Positions 52,682 through 61,904 of a stretch of 64,000 nucleotides of DNA are shown here, piece after piece. The translations under genes and the position numbers were made by a program. Under the pieces are notes generated by a model, which worked only from the letters and a program-made list of their open reading frames with translations, was not told the DNA's origin and ran no database searches. The stretch is from Propionibacterium sp. oral taxon 192 str. F0372 (GTDB taxonomy: Bacteria; Actinomycetota; Actinomycetes; Propionibacteriales; Propionibacteriaceae): contig NZ_KE340297.1 in the NCBI RefSeq assembly GCF_000413315.1, forward strand, positions 1,314,599 through 1,378,598, read 5' to 3'. Position 1 is the stretch's first letter. Each line of letters starts with the position of its first letter.

Positions 52682-53255
52682 GACTCCATCTGCCGGTGCG
52701 ATGCGGTAGAAATCCAATACTTGGAGCATGCAAAAATCTACAAAGCGACCTTTGCTGGAAACGCAAGGAGGTTGATGAATTCATGCGGGATAGCGCCGTA
52801 GAGAACGCCCGGATGTCGACCTTCCTGGTGCCGAGGAAAAACTTGAGCATCGGCACATTCGTTGCTCTCCATGAAGATCCGGTCGCGCGGATGGAGTGCT
52901 GGAGCAGTTACTCCCCGGAACCCATGACACTGCTTCAACCGGCTCCGGACGACAAGTACTTCATCTGGCCGAACTATTGATCCTCGGAACTGAAGCCCGA
53001 GTTGACCAAGAAGACCACCGACATAATATATGGCGAGCGGCAGCTCGACTTTACTTCCGGTTCCAACCACTATAAGGATTTCTTCGATCTCGCGGAGGAG
53101 ATGCCGCCAGAAGGTGCCCTTGTCGCGGAATATAAATATCACTACCCAGTCAACCAGGGTTCTGGTCTCATCGACTTGTGTTCACCTCGCAGGTTATGAA
53201 GCACTCCGACGGGCAGCTGCGTAACTACAAAATCACCTTTGATGGGGGATTGTGA
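52678..53255 (+). pseudogene. Broken gene of unknown family (in-frame stop and frameshift)
   Basis: From ATG 52678 the frame reads ~100 residues to 'DDKYFIWPNY', a TGA at 52978, then continues unbroken in the same frame ('SSELKPELTKKTTDIIYGER', 'KDFFDLAEEMPPEGALVAEY'). A frame change near 53165-53180 is then needed to reach 'VFTSQVMKHSDGQLRNYKI' and a TGA at 53253. That final stop overlaps a GTG of the next frame (GTGA), the usual coupling, so one intact gene once filled the space. Soluble, about 190 residues, no known family. Confidence 0.6.
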
Positions 53256-53425
53256 CGGAAATAGGTCAATCATTGGCTGCTCTGATCTCAAAGAGTTTAC
53301 TCCTACGACTGATTCTGCGAATGATTTTTCCAAATTCCAACCTATATTTTGCTCGACAAATCCGGATGGAGTACGGGAAAAATTTGTTGCCACGGAATGC
53401 AATCGTGAAGAAATGGCGGAGTTGA
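53252..53425 (+). CDS. Short hypothetical frame, probably a truncated gene
   Basis: 57 residues from GTG 53252, which overlaps the preceding stop and has GGGGGA just upstream. A hydrophobic, basic start (SLAALISKSLLLRLILRMIF) is followed by 'RQIRMEYGKNLLPRNAIVKK' and a stop. Coding-like fragments in other frames follow it, suggesting decay by frameshift. No family recognised. Confidence 0.35.
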   Translation: MTEIGQSLAALISKSLLLRLILRMIFPNSNLYFARQIRMEYGKNLLPRNAIVKKWRS

Positions 53426-53790
53426 GGATCAGTCTCGACTGGGAAGGATGCGCTTCCTGTGGGATTTCTCCGATTCAAGAAACCCGAACCTGGGCAGTTT
53501 CTGCAACTGCTTGTATGGAAAGCTCGATGATCTTGGGTGAGCTGACGAATGTGGCCATGTGGTCCTCATTGTTATATCAAGAGGTTGACTCGTCTGCCGG
53601 GATTTCCAGGCTCGCGAACCCAGTCAAGGGGCTTCGCAACTGGGTGCCTGTATCACAGGCCCGGCACAGTTGGTGAATACTGCTGGCTGATTGAACTCGG
53701 TCGCCGGAATCCCTGGGTGGGCGCACAAAAGGCCCTCCCTACTCGGGCGTGACCCTTGTTTTTGACCAGATCACAGGTACTGTCGTTGTC
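53426..53790. other. Decayed stretch before dps, no intact gene
   Basis: Short pieces with protein-like composition occur in different plus-strand frames ('MRFLWDFSDSRNPNLGSFCN', 'LTNVAMWSSLLYQEVDSSAG'), each cut by stops. The final ~100 bases must hold the dps promoter. Composition is lower in GC than the flanking conserved genes. Confidence 0.45.
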
Positions 53791-54282
53791 ATGAGCAAGA
53801 AGACTGTCAAATCTGCCCCTGTCCTGCCATCCTTCACCGCATCTGATCGCCTGAGTGCGCATCTGCAGGCGTCACTCGTCGACATCACTGCGCTGAGCCT
53901 GGTTGCCAAGCAGATCCACTGGAACGTCGTGGGCCCCAATTTCCGTGACCTGCACCTCAACCTTGATGAGGTTGTCGACATTGCCCGCGCTGGGTCCGAC
54001 GCACTTGCCGAGCGCATGCGTGCCATCAACGTGGTTCCCGATGGCCGCCCGGGGACCGTCGCAGACAAGACCACTGTGCCCGAAGCTCCCGTTGCCCAGG
54101 TCATCACCAACGAAGCTGTCGATTACATCGTGGCCGCCATTGATGCCGTCGTGAAGACCATGCGTGCCGTTCATGACGAGGTTGACGACGAGGATGCCGT
54201 TTCCGCGGGTATCCTTGAAGATTACACCCAGCAGCTGGAGCAGCAGGGCTGGTTCCTCTCCGCCCAGAACTACACCGTCTGA
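53791..54282 (+). CDS. dps: Dps-family ferritin-like DNA-protection protein
   Basis: 163 residues from ATG 53791. The ferroxidase signature 'KQIHWNVVGPNFRDLHLNLDEVVDIARAGSDALAERM' is intact (His, His, Asp, Glu of the intersubunit iron site), with the usual four-helix length and a lysine at the N-terminus (MSKKTVK) that may bind DNA. Stores iron and detoxifies peroxide. No good ribosome site upstream, so a leaderless or weakly translated message is possible. Followed by a strong terminator. Confidence 0.93.
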   Translation: MSKKTVKSAPVLPSFTASDRLSAHLQASLVDITALSLVAKQIHWNVVGPNFRDLHLNLDEVVDIARAGSDALAERMRAINVVPDGRPGTVADKTTVPEAPVAQVITNEAVDYIVAAIDAVVKTMRAVHDEVDDEDAVSAGILEDYTQQLEQQGWFLSAQNYTV

Positions 54283-54307
54283 CACGTCAATCCAGCAGCT
54301 ATTCGCG

Positions 54308-54347
54308 TCGCGCAGCACTTCATCACGTGTGGGGTGCTGCGCGATTT
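54308..54347 (+). terminator. Terminator of dps
   Basis: TCGCGCAGCAC (54308-54318) and GTGCTGCGCGA (54334-54344) form a perfect 11-bp stem followed by TTTG, 25 bases beyond the stop. Confidence 0.75.
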
Positions 54348-54527
54348 GCATCCGCACGGGAAAGCGGCTGTTGTGATAGACGGCACCCCGGACTTCTCCT
54401 TCCCGTGATCAAGCGGCTGTTCACGGGTTTCCCCGCTGTGTGAGCCTGCTCGGGGCCGCTGGGAAAAGGGTGCAAAATGCACCCCCTGCCTGATTCCCGG
54501 CCAAGGTGCTGGGTTACGGTGAACGGT

Positions 54528-55865
54528 GTGACAGACGTGGTGATCATCGGGGCTGGGATCGCAGGACTCGCCGCTGCCGGCGAGTTCCTCGACCAAGGAA
54601 GAAGCGTCGTCGTGCTCGAAGCCAGGGACCGTGTCGGTGGGCGAATTCTGACTCGCGACCATGGCGGGATCGGTATCGATCTGGGAGCACAGTGGCTCTC
54701 CCCCGGAAACGAATCAATGTTCTACCTCGCCGAACAGGCTGGGGTCCAACTCATCGGCCCGAGTGAGGGAAGCGTGCTCGTTCGCACCGACGGCGTCGTG
54801 CGTTCCTTGGGATTCAGCGACCAAGGTGCGGCGCTGAGCCCCTTCGAGACCGCCGACTTCGGCCAAGGCGTGGTGCGCCTGCGTCGCTTGGCCGAACGGG
54901 TGCACACCGATCCGACCTGGGCGAGTGCCAATGAGGTATGGCTCTCCCAGCCCCTGGGCCGGTGGATCCGCACCAACCTGCGCACTCCTGGCGTGCAACG
55001 CAATTTTTCCGTGCTGCTGGGACGGCTGGGTGGTGACCCGGATGCGCTGAGCCTGCGCCAGGCACTCGACATCATCGCATCCTCCAACGATCTGGAAGAT
55101 CTCTACACGGTTAGCGGTGGGTTGCGACTGCGTCGCCCTATCGGAGGCATGGGGCAGATTGCCGAACATCTCGCTGACCGCTGCTGGGAGAATATCCGCC
55201 TCAGCACCAGGGTCACCGGCATCGAATACGACCCACAGTCCGCGACGGCCATATGCGACGACGGACAACGTTTCGAAGCCAACCGAGTGTTGCTGGCAAT
55301 GCCCCCGTGGCTGGCGCTTAACCTTGACTTCAACCCGCCGCTGCCCGCTTGGCGCACCGAGATGCTTGCCGCACAAACTGTCGGCGCATCCATCAAGGCG
55401 GTGCTCGTTTACGACACGCCATGGTGGCGCGAGCATGGGGCCAGTGGCCAGATGAGCGCCGACGACGGGGCCGTGCGGTTCACTTTCGACATCTCCGATC
55501 CGAATGGTCCCGGAGTTATCACCGGTTCCTTCGATGATGATGAGGCCGTCGCCAGTTCGGCGCTGACCCCGCAGGAACGTGAGAATATCTTCGTTGACTG
55601 CTTGGTGGGCGTGCTGGGCCCACGCGCAACCGGGCACTCCGGTTACCTCGAACACGATTGGTACGCCGACGAGTTCACCGCCGGTGCGCATTCCCCGCAC
55701 TTCGCGCCGGGAGCCTGGCGGGTCCAAGGGCCCCAACTGGGTGAACCTCTTGGGGCTGTGCGGTTCGCGGGAGCCGAATACCCTGACCGCAACAACGGCT
55801 ACCTCGAAGGTGCCTATCGTTCTGGCATTGAACAGGCTCAGGCGATCATTCGTTCTCTGGCCTGA
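54528..55865 (+). CDS. Flavin-containing amine oxidase
   Basis: 445 residues from GTG 54528 (upstream GTG 54519 and ATG 54477 are in frame). FAD dinucleotide fold 'DVVIIGAGIAGLAAAGEFLDQG', 'VVVLEARDRVGGRILT' and 'GIDLGAQWLSPGNES' at the N-terminus, and 'GAVRFAGAEYPDRNNGYLEGAYRSGIEQAQ' at the C-terminus. Oxidises primary or polyamines to aldehyde, ammonia and peroxide. The peroxide-protecting dps gene lies just upstream but has its own terminator. Confidence 0.88.
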   Translation: MTDVVIIGAGIAGLAAAGEFLDQGRSVVVLEARDRVGGRILTRDHGGIGIDLGAQWLSPGNESMFYLAEQAGVQLIGPSEGSVLVRTDGVVRSLGFSDQGAALSPFETADFGQGVVRLRRLAERVHTDPTWASANEVWLSQPLGRWIRTNLRTPGVQRNFSVLLGRLGGDPDALSLRQALDIIASSNDLEDLYTVSGGLRLRRPIGGMGQIAEHLADRCWENIRLSTRVTGIEYDPQSATAICDDGQRFEANRVLLAMPPWLALNLDFNPPLPAWRTEMLAAQTVGASIKAVLVYDTPWWREHGASGQMSADDGAVRFTFDISDPNGPGVITGSFDDDEAVASSALTPQERENIFVDCLVGVLGPRATGHSGYLEHDWYADEFTAGAHSPHFAPGAWRVQGPQLGEPLGAVRFAGAEYPDRNNGYLEGAYRSGIEQAQAIIRSLA

Positions 55866-55934
55866 GACAAGGAATCGTCGGTGACGAGAGTCTGGGCAGG
55901 AAAGAATTCCGTCTCGGAAAACAAGGCGCTGGTC

Positions 55935-56945
55935 TTAGGCGCTGCAGCCCCCCGCGACAAACCCAACGGCATCAGGGCGCAGCCGACCGGCGATGCGGGT
56001 CAGCGCCCCGCGTGTCTGGTCGATGTCGCCGGTGGGATCGATCGCGACCATGGCGACCCCCAGGGTGACCCCATCTCTGGTGCGTACCAGCCCGGCCTGG
56101 CGGGCGACCGCTGAACCATTGGGCAGGAATCCGGTGTCCGCCCGGGCCCTGGCCATGGGCATCCCCTGCAGCCCCCATGGGTTGTCGGCGGGGTCGTTCA
56201 ACTTGGACAGAACCGGGAATGCGTGGATCCGGTCGCATCCCATGTGCGCCATGAACTCGGCCTGGGCCGATAGCGGCCAATTCGTGTCCCGGAAAGGAGT
56301 GCTCGGTGAGGTCGTCGAGGAGGTTGCCACCGATACGCCCCAGTTCTGGTAAAAGCGTAGGGCGGTCTGTGTGCGGGCTGCGGCATCCTCGCCTCCACCT
56401 AGATAGGTCCAGATCGCCTCACTCGCCGAGGCAGAATTGTCTGCCAGGGAACGATTCAGCAGATGGTCCAGACTGCTGGGTGGTTTCGGATCGTCGACTA
56501 GCGCCATGCCCATCGCCAGGTCAATGGTTCCCAGGGCGGGGGAGGAATAGACCGTGCCGGTGCGCCAGGATTGCTCCACCTGCTTGTCAGAGGCGGCAAG
56601 AGTGGCCAGCTGGACTCCGACCTCAACCCCATGTTCACCGGCGATGCGAGCGATCGTTGTTGCCAGGTCCGACAAATCAGGCGGTGAAGCTGTGTTTGGG
56701 GCTGTGACCGGGGTGGGTAGCCTCCCGCTGGGCGATGGCGTTGCTGAAGTCGGCGCCGGGGGATTGCCAGTATTGGGTCTGGTGGCGCCGAAGGCCGCGA
56801 TGGATGTGAGAACCACCGTCACGACAACCAGCAATATGCCTCGGGGCGCCTTCCACCACCAACCGAGACGCATAGGAATCGGTTGCTGACCGTTGTGTCC
56901 TTTATCCTGTGGGGAGTGCGCCGGGCGGGAGTCAGCGAATGGCAC
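55935..56945 (-). CDS. Membrane-anchored serine-hydrolase-like (beta-lactamase-fold) protein, probably inactive
   Basis: 336 residues. GTG 56945 follows AGGGAGG and is preferred over ATG 56873. One membrane helix ('GILLVVVTVVLTSIAAFGA'), a Pro/Thr/Ser linker, then a domain whose order ('YSSPALGTIDLAMGMALVDD', 'NRSLADNSASASEAIW', 'RTRDGVTLGVAMVAID') recalls class A beta-lactamase-like exported proteins. The SxxK lysine and SDN triad are not kept. Divergent from the zinc-ribbon protein, 77 bases apart. Confidence 0.5.
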   Translation of the reverse strand: MPFADSRPAHSPQDKGHNGQQPIPMRLGWWWKAPRGILLVVVTVVLTSIAAFGATRPNTGNPPAPTSATPSPSGRLPTPVTAPNTASPPDLSDLATTIARIAGEHGVEVGVQLATLAASDKQVEQSWRTGTVYSSPALGTIDLAMGMALVDDPKPPSSLDHLLNRSLADNSASASEAIWTYLGGGEDAAARTQTALRFYQNWGVSVATSSTTSPSTPFRDTNWPLSAQAEFMAHMGCDRIHAFPVLSKLNDPADNPWGLQGMPMARARADTGFLPNGSAVARQAGLVRTRDGVTLGVAMVAIDPTGDIDQTRGALTRIAGRLRPDAVGFVAGGCSA

Positions 56946-57022
56946 TGTTCCTCCCTGTCTGTGTGACGATGTGATATCCACCAGTATGGTGGGTATAGCG
57001 GTGTGGTCAGGAGAGGTGGGCA

Positions 57023-59146
57023 ATGTTCTGCGCCAAGTGTTGGTCCCTCGTGGGGGCGCATGACCGTGCCTGCATGGCCTGTGGAGCCGACCTGACGGCA
57101 CCAGGTTCGGTGCGGATGACCGATCCGCGACGTTATGCATCCCCGGGTGACCGGCCCGAGGTCGATCTTTCCTGCGGCGAGGACGCGGTCTCCGGGAATC
57201 AGGACACACCCCAGACTCAGGATGCGGCGGCTCATCCCGACGAGGCATCCCCAGGTGAGCAAGTCCCTGTGGCCCAGCAGCCTCCTGCGTCCGTGCCGCG
57301 TTTTCTCACTCCCGAGGAAACCGCCACGATCGCCAGGATGAAAGCCGAATCTGCTGAGAGCGAATCTGCCGGGAAGACCGTCACCGCCGACGATCAGGAC
57401 AGTGCTGTGGCCACGCAAGAGGCTGGCAAGGAAGAGCCAGCTGGCGAGGTCAAGACCGAAGGCGTTGCGGAGAAGCCGGAACCCGTCGGTGAGCAAGCTG
57501 GGGCCAAAAGCCAGGATATCTCCCAGGAACAGGCTGCGACTGAGGGATCTGCTGTCGGGGAATCCGAGGAGAAGGCTCCCCAGGAAGCCTCTGAGCTCCC
57601 GGGCGAAGTGGAAGTACACGAGCCGGAGCAGAAGAGTGATTCGAAGCAGCGGGATTCCGCTGTGGAAATCACCGCGAAAACCGAGGCCGACTCTCAGCAA
57701 GACGGTAAGCCCGCGAAGCAGGCCAAAGACGAGCCCCACGATGACGGTGCCGACGAGCCGACCGTCGTGGTAGCCAGTGGACCGGACGAGCCGAGGCTTC
57801 CTGTTGGGAAGCCCGCCGAGACCAAGGAGCCAGAGGCCGAACCCCGGGGCCAGGATTCCAAAGCCGGACAGCAGGAAGCGGAGCCCACCAAGATTGCTCC
57901 AGTTCCTGCCGGACAACGACAACAGAGTCAGAGTTCGGACAGATCCGGCGACAAAAGCAACCAGAAGCAGGCCAAGCCGGTCACTCAGGTCGGCCCGGTC
58001 GTGCCGGTGCCTGGGGCTCAACCGGCTCCCGGGGCACCTGCGATTCCCGGGGCAGCCTCAATTTCCCAGCGGGTGCCCGCACCACAGGCACCCGCCGTCC
58101 CGCCATCTGCGACTCCGCAGTCCGTGACTCCGTCCGGCCCAGCCCAGCCCGGTCCGGTCCCACCCAAGCCCGCAACAGCGCCACAACCTGCACCCTCGCA
58201 GCCTGTGCCACAGGTTCCGGCATTCCAGGATGCAGCGGTGAAGCCCGGGAAACCTAAAGCCGAACAGCTTTCCGGTGCGCCGAACACGCCTGTGGACCAG
58301 CAGAGGCCTGTTACTCCGGTGGCTCCTCAGGCCTCCCAGCCCGCTTCAGGTGACCAGGCTCCGCAGTCCCAAGCCCCGCGGTCTCCGGCAATCCCCGCGC
58401 CGTCACAGGCGGCCGCCGAGCCCTCTGCCGAGGTGGGCGCATCTGCGGGAGCGGCCAAGGGTCCTGGCTGGTGGGGCAGCGTGAAGATGCACGTCAGTGA
58501 ACTGGGTGCCAAGGCAGCCGCGCTCAACGCGCCCGCCGTAGAGGATGGCGAAGAAACCAGCGAGAGCTTCAACTTCTGGAACGAGGTTGGGGTCTATGAG
58601 CCCTCTTCGGAGGAAACCATCGCCAAGGAATACGATCCGCGTCGCCGTAAGGCCTTCTACTGGTTATGCGGATGCATCGTTTTCGTTGTGCTGGTGATCT
58701 TCCTGTCCACGCTGAACCTGTTCTCCTCCGAACGCAAGCATCATGCTTCGGCCACCTCCACTTCAGCTGCCGAGATCCCGCCAGATCCGCAGACCAGTGC
58801 CGAGCAGACCCATGAACAACCGACCGCCACCGAGAAATCCACGACCGGACGGAGCGCATCACCCTCCTCGTCTTCCAGCCCCTCGGCGCGCAAAACGCCC
58901 AAGGCAATGGTCCCGGGCACCAAGCAGTGTGCCGATGGTGTCTGGTCGGGTCCGAACACCTCGTGTAACCTGGCCGCGGCAGCAGCGCAACAGGTTGATC
59001 ATTCCATCACCAAGCCGGTGGAGATCTCTGCCTTCTCCTCGACAACCAATCGCAACTACCGCTTGCAGTGCACTCCGGGTGAAGGCATCACCTGCGAGGG
59101 CCTCGACGGGGTATCCGGGGTAATCATCTACATTGCAGCTCCCTAA
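57023..59146 (+). CDS. Large single-pass membrane protein with N-terminal zinc ribbon and long disordered region
   Basis: 707 residues. Residues 1-25 are a zinc ribbon ('MFCAKCWSLVGAHDRACMAC', CxxC...CxxC). Residues ~60-480 are Glu/Lys- then Pro/Gln/Ala-rich low-complexity sequence. One helix 'AFYWLCGCIVFVVLVIFLST' (~545) leads to a Ser/Thr linker and a ~70-residue outer domain with cysteines in 'KQCADGVWSGPNTSCNLA' and 'RLQCTPGEGITCEGLDG'. GGAGAGG precedes the ATG. A cytoplasm-to-wall sensor or scaffold is possible; function unknown. Confidence 0.7.
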   Translation: MFCAKCWSLVGAHDRACMACGADLTAPGSVRMTDPRRYASPGDRPEVDLSCGEDAVSGNQDTPQTQDAAAHPDEASPGEQVPVAQQPPASVPRFLTPEETATIARMKAESAESESAGKTVTADDQDSAVATQEAGKEEPAGEVKTEGVAEKPEPVGEQAGAKSQDISQEQAATEGSAVGESEEKAPQEASELPGEVEVHEPEQKSDSKQRDSAVEITAKTEADSQQDGKPAKQAKDEPHDDGADEPTVVVASGPDEPRLPVGKPAETKEPEAEPRGQDSKAGQQEAEPTKIAPVPAGQRQQSQSSDRSGDKSNQKQAKPVTQVGPVVPVPGAQPAPGAPAIPGAASISQRVPAPQAPAVPPSATPQSVTPSGPAQPGPVPPKPATAPQPAPSQPVPQVPAFQDAAVKPGKPKAEQLSGAPNTPVDQQRPVTPVAPQASQPASGDQAPQSQAPRSPAIPAPSQAAAEPSAEVGASAGAAKGPGWWGSVKMHVSELGAKAAALNAPAVEDGEETSESFNFWNEVGVYEPSSEETIAKEYDPRRRKAFYWLCGCIVFVVLVIFLSTLNLFSSERKHHASATSTSAAEIPPDPQTSAEQTHEQPTATEKSTTGRSASPSSSSSPSARKTPKAMVPGTKQCADGVWSGPNTSCNLAAAAAQQVDHSITKPVEISAFSSTTNRNYRLQCTPGEGITCEGLDGVSGVIIYIAAP

Positions 59147-59321
59147 GAGCGGCGGCCATTTGAGCGGGTCCGGCCATGAACCGGCGAGTTCCGGGAGTCT
59201 GTTGCATGAGATCATCGATTTCCAGGACATCCAGGTAGGCGAATCCTGATCGGTGGTTGGCCAATCGCCGAATCCCGCGGTTCACCGGGGACATATTCCC
59301 GCGATTGGGCTTTGGACCGGT

Positions 59322-59834
59322 TCACCATTGACTGGTTGGCCGGGCTACGTCGTCCAGGTACACCTGTGCGGTGCCATCGGCTAGATCGGCCCAGTTCCCC
59401 TCGATAGTGAACCGGGAGACCGAGGCCGTCGGATACCAGCAGGCGATCCGGTCCGCGATCGTGGTGGAGGTCTGCCAGGCCAGTTCGGAGGCGAGTTGCG
59501 GAATCCCGGGTGAATGGGCCACCACAAGTAAAACCGTCACCTCGTCGTCGATCTCCCCGATCCGCTGCCGGATTACCGACGCCGGTCCCAAGTAGAGGGC
59601 ATCCATGTACTCGGTGACTGGGTGCGCGCCATCTGGAGTGCGGAGCCCCAAATGGGTCAGGGTCTGCCGGGTGCGCTCGGAGGTGGAACACAATACGTGC
59701 TGGATGCCTGCTCCCTGCAATTCGGAGCCGACCTGCTGGGCGGTGGTGATTCCCTGTGGGGCCAAAGGACGCCGCTTGTCGGGCACCCCACCGTCAGTAG
59801 CCTTGGCATGACGCATCAGGTATAGGGTGCGCAT
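59322..59834 (-). CDS. SixA-like histidine phosphatase
   Basis: 170 residues: 'RTLYLMRHAKATDGG' (RHG-type RHA motif with catalytic His), 'VLCSTSERTRQTLTHLGL' and 'VLLVVAHSPGIPQLASEL' (second His). Single-domain phosphohistidine phosphatase family. Its start overlaps the last base of the methyltransferase gene, so the two are cotranscribed. Confidence 0.85.
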   Translation of the reverse strand: MRTLYLMRHAKATDGGVPDKRRPLAPQGITTAQQVGSELQGAGIQHVLCSTSERTRQTLTHLGLRTPDGAHPVTEYMDALYLGPASVIRQRIGEIDDEVTVLLVVAHSPGIPQLASELAWQTSTTIADRIACWYPTASVSRFTIEGNWADLADGTAQVYLDDVARPTSQW

Positions 59835-60877
59835 CAGTTCACCTTGCTAATTGCCACGAGCAGGTCACGCCGGATCGAGGAATCGACCCGGTGGGCGAAC
59901 TGCCACTGTTCTCCCTCGACGACGGTGAGCCCTGCATCGGTGATCATGCTGACAAGTTCCGCCCGTGGCAGGGTGAGTGTGTTCCAAGCGATGCCCAGCG
60001 CTCCTCCGGGTTTAAGTTGCCTTCGCCACACCGGAATCGCCTCGGCCAGCAAGTCACCGGGACGGCGTTCCCTACTCGGTGCTGCGCATCGCCGCGCCCC
60101 ACGTTGGCTGCGATCAGTAGCGGCCCCGTGCACCACCCCATAGGGGGCGTCGGTAACGATCGCATCAAACCGCTTCTTGCCGAACAACGCCGCGGAATCC
60201 CTGGTATCACCGGTGAAGACAGTCATCGCCAGAGTGGGCATGCCCGGGCGAGCCGGGGTCCTGCTGGTGGCCTCGGCGAGCCGGACCTCCGCGTCGAAGC
60301 GACGTCCCACCGAGCGCCCTTCCCTGCGTACTGGGGTCACCTCCGCTGAGTGCTTCAACCGCTTGGTGCGCAGATAGGTTTTCAGATACGAGGTCATCGC
60401 ATCGAAGGCTTTGCCATTGACCTCCACCCCGTAGCCGTTGTGGCCCGCGGTCCAGGCAGCCAGCAAGGTGGTGCCGCGCCCGGTCATCGGATCCAGCACA
60501 TCCAGCGGACCAGGACGATCAACCCAAGACAGAGTCAGGTGCAGCAGCATCCGGGTGAAGGCCTCGTTGGTCTTGCCCTGGTACTTGGGGATGGTCAACA
60601 GATCGTCGTCCATGACGTTGGCCGATCTGATATCCAAGGGACGTAGCAATTCCCCAGCCCGCTCGAAGGTGACCATGTGCGACGACTGCTGGGCGAGTAC
60701 CAACTCGTCGATCTCTTCGGCGCTGAATCGCAATCCCACCCCGGCCCCTAGTGCTTCGGGTGCGATATCGCTGGCGAAGTCAGCGGTCACCGCAAGTTCG
60801 GCGGCGGCCAGCTCAGCGGCCTGCGAACGGTAGACGTGGTTCACCGAGGGATTGAGCATCATCAGGTAATCCGGCAC
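59834..60877 (-). CDS. TRM11-like class I methyltransferase
   Basis: 347 residues. An N-terminal ~110-residue part with a THUMP-like role (not clearly THUMP), then 'DVLDPMTGRGTTLLAAWTAGHNGYGVEVN' (motif I with DPxxGxGT) and 'FDAIVTDAPYGVVHG' (TDxPYG motif of TRM11/RlmKL-type N-methyltransferases), ending 'LKPGGALGIAWNTLTL'. Probably methylates tRNA guanosine; exact target unproven. Confidence 0.8.
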   Translation of the reverse strand: MPDYLMMLNPSVNHVYRSQAAELAAAELAVTADFASDIAPEALGAGVGLRFSAEEIDELVLAQQSSHMVTFERAGELLRPLDIRSANVMDDDLLTIPKYQGKTNEAFTRMLLHLTLSWVDRPGPLDVLDPMTGRGTTLLAAWTAGHNGYGVEVNGKAFDAMTSYLKTYLRTKRLKHSAEVTPVRREGRSVGRRFDAEVRLAEATSRTPARPGMPTLAMTVFTGDTRDSAALFGKKRFDAIVTDAPYGVVHGAATDRSQRGARRCAAPSRERRPGDLLAEAIPVWRRQLKPGGALGIAWNTLTLPRAELVSMITDAGLTVVEGEQWQFAHRVDSSIRRDLLVAISKVN

Positions 60878-60949
60878 CTCTCGATTCTCCCACGACGTAG
60901 CCTCGGCTCCCAGCGAGCCGTCACCTGCGAACCTGTGGTGTCCTGCCCG

Positions 60950-61855
60950 TCAGCGCGGCTCAGACCTCGCCGCCGTCAATGCGATGTCCAGCCCCGGACT
61001 TACTTCAATATGATCGGACAGACACACCCACTCGCTTTCGGTTGCCAGAGCTGGTGGTAACCCGCCGGTGACCATGAGAGTCGTCGCAGCCACCTCGGCA
61101 TGTGCCCCGTTGGGGCACACAACGCTCGCCTGCCGTACCCCGGAAGCGCTCGGGTATCCGCTGCGCGGGTCGATGACATGATGCACCACAGTGCTGGTCA
61201 CCAACTCGGGGAGACGTTGCAGGTGGTCACCCGAGGTAGCCAGGGACTGCCCACGCAGGGCGATCGAGCCGATGATCCCATCGTCGAGGGACTGTATCCC
61301 GACCCGCCATGGCTTGTCCCCGGCATCACCCGAGGTCGCCACCGAGGACGTACCGATCGACACCAGCGCCGAGGTGGCCCCCAAGGCGATACAGAGATCC
61401 CGCAGTCGGTCGGCTACCCACCCTTTGGCTATCCCACCCAGGTCGAGCTGTGCGCCGTCACCCAGCCGCCACCTACCACCGGCCCCCTCCAATAGGCCCG
61501 GGTCGGTGCGTCGACGTGCCTGCTGGACAACCGCAGGATCCGGGGGATGCCATCGTGCCCCCGCGGCAATGGCCGCCAGCCAACCCTTCACATCCCACGA
61601 CTCCACGAGGGCCCCGATGAGCGGAGTAAAGGCACCGCAGGATGCCGTGGCCAGCCGTGATGCGGTCTGCAGCACCTCGTCGGTCAGCTCATCGACCTCC
61701 ACCCACATGCCCCGGGCCGCGTTGAGCCGAGAGATATCGGAGTCCGGGTCGAAACGTGACAACAAACTCTCGCAGATGCCCAGTTCCCGGGCGCAGGCCG
61801 CCAATAGTTCACGACGGTGCCCACCCAGGACGATCACCTCGGCGATGGTGCCCAT
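60950..61855 (-). CDS. apbE: ApbE-family FAD:protein FMN transferase
   Basis: 301 residues from ATG 61855. 'LLSRFDPDSDISRLNAARG', 'GDGAQLDLGGIAKGWVADRL' (FAD-binding core), 'GIQSLDDGIIGSIALRGQSLATSGDHLQ' and 'HHVIDPRSGYPS' (HxIDP, Mg2+ site). The enzyme attaches FMN to a Ser/Thr of exported partners. The partner is encoded directly upstream and has an SGAT site. Codons before the ATG still read 'ERFILPT', the usual ApbE start, so the true start may be non-standard. Confidence 0.9.
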   Translation of the reverse strand: MGTIAEVIVLGGHRRELLAACARELGICESLLSRFDPDSDISRLNAARGMWVEVDELTDEVLQTASRLATASCGAFTPLIGALVESWDVKGWLAAIAAGARWHPPDPAVVQQARRRTDPGLLEGAGGRWRLGDGAQLDLGGIAKGWVADRLRDLCIALGATSALVSIGTSSVATSGDAGDKPWRVGIQSLDDGIIGSIALRGQSLATSGDHLQRLPELVTSTVVHHVIDPRSGYPSASGVRQASVVCPNGAHAEVAATTLMVTGGLPPALATESEWVCLSDHIEVSPGLDIALTAARSEPR

Positions 61856-61904
61856 TGTGGGCAGAATGAAACGTTCGCTCCCGGGGAGGGCGCGTAGCTG
61901 GGGC

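Noticed and set aside
52978-52980. TGA as selenocysteine in the broken gene after tRNA-Thr
   Set aside because: No selenocysteine genes or insertion-element hairpin are visible, and a separate frameshift downstream already shows decay.
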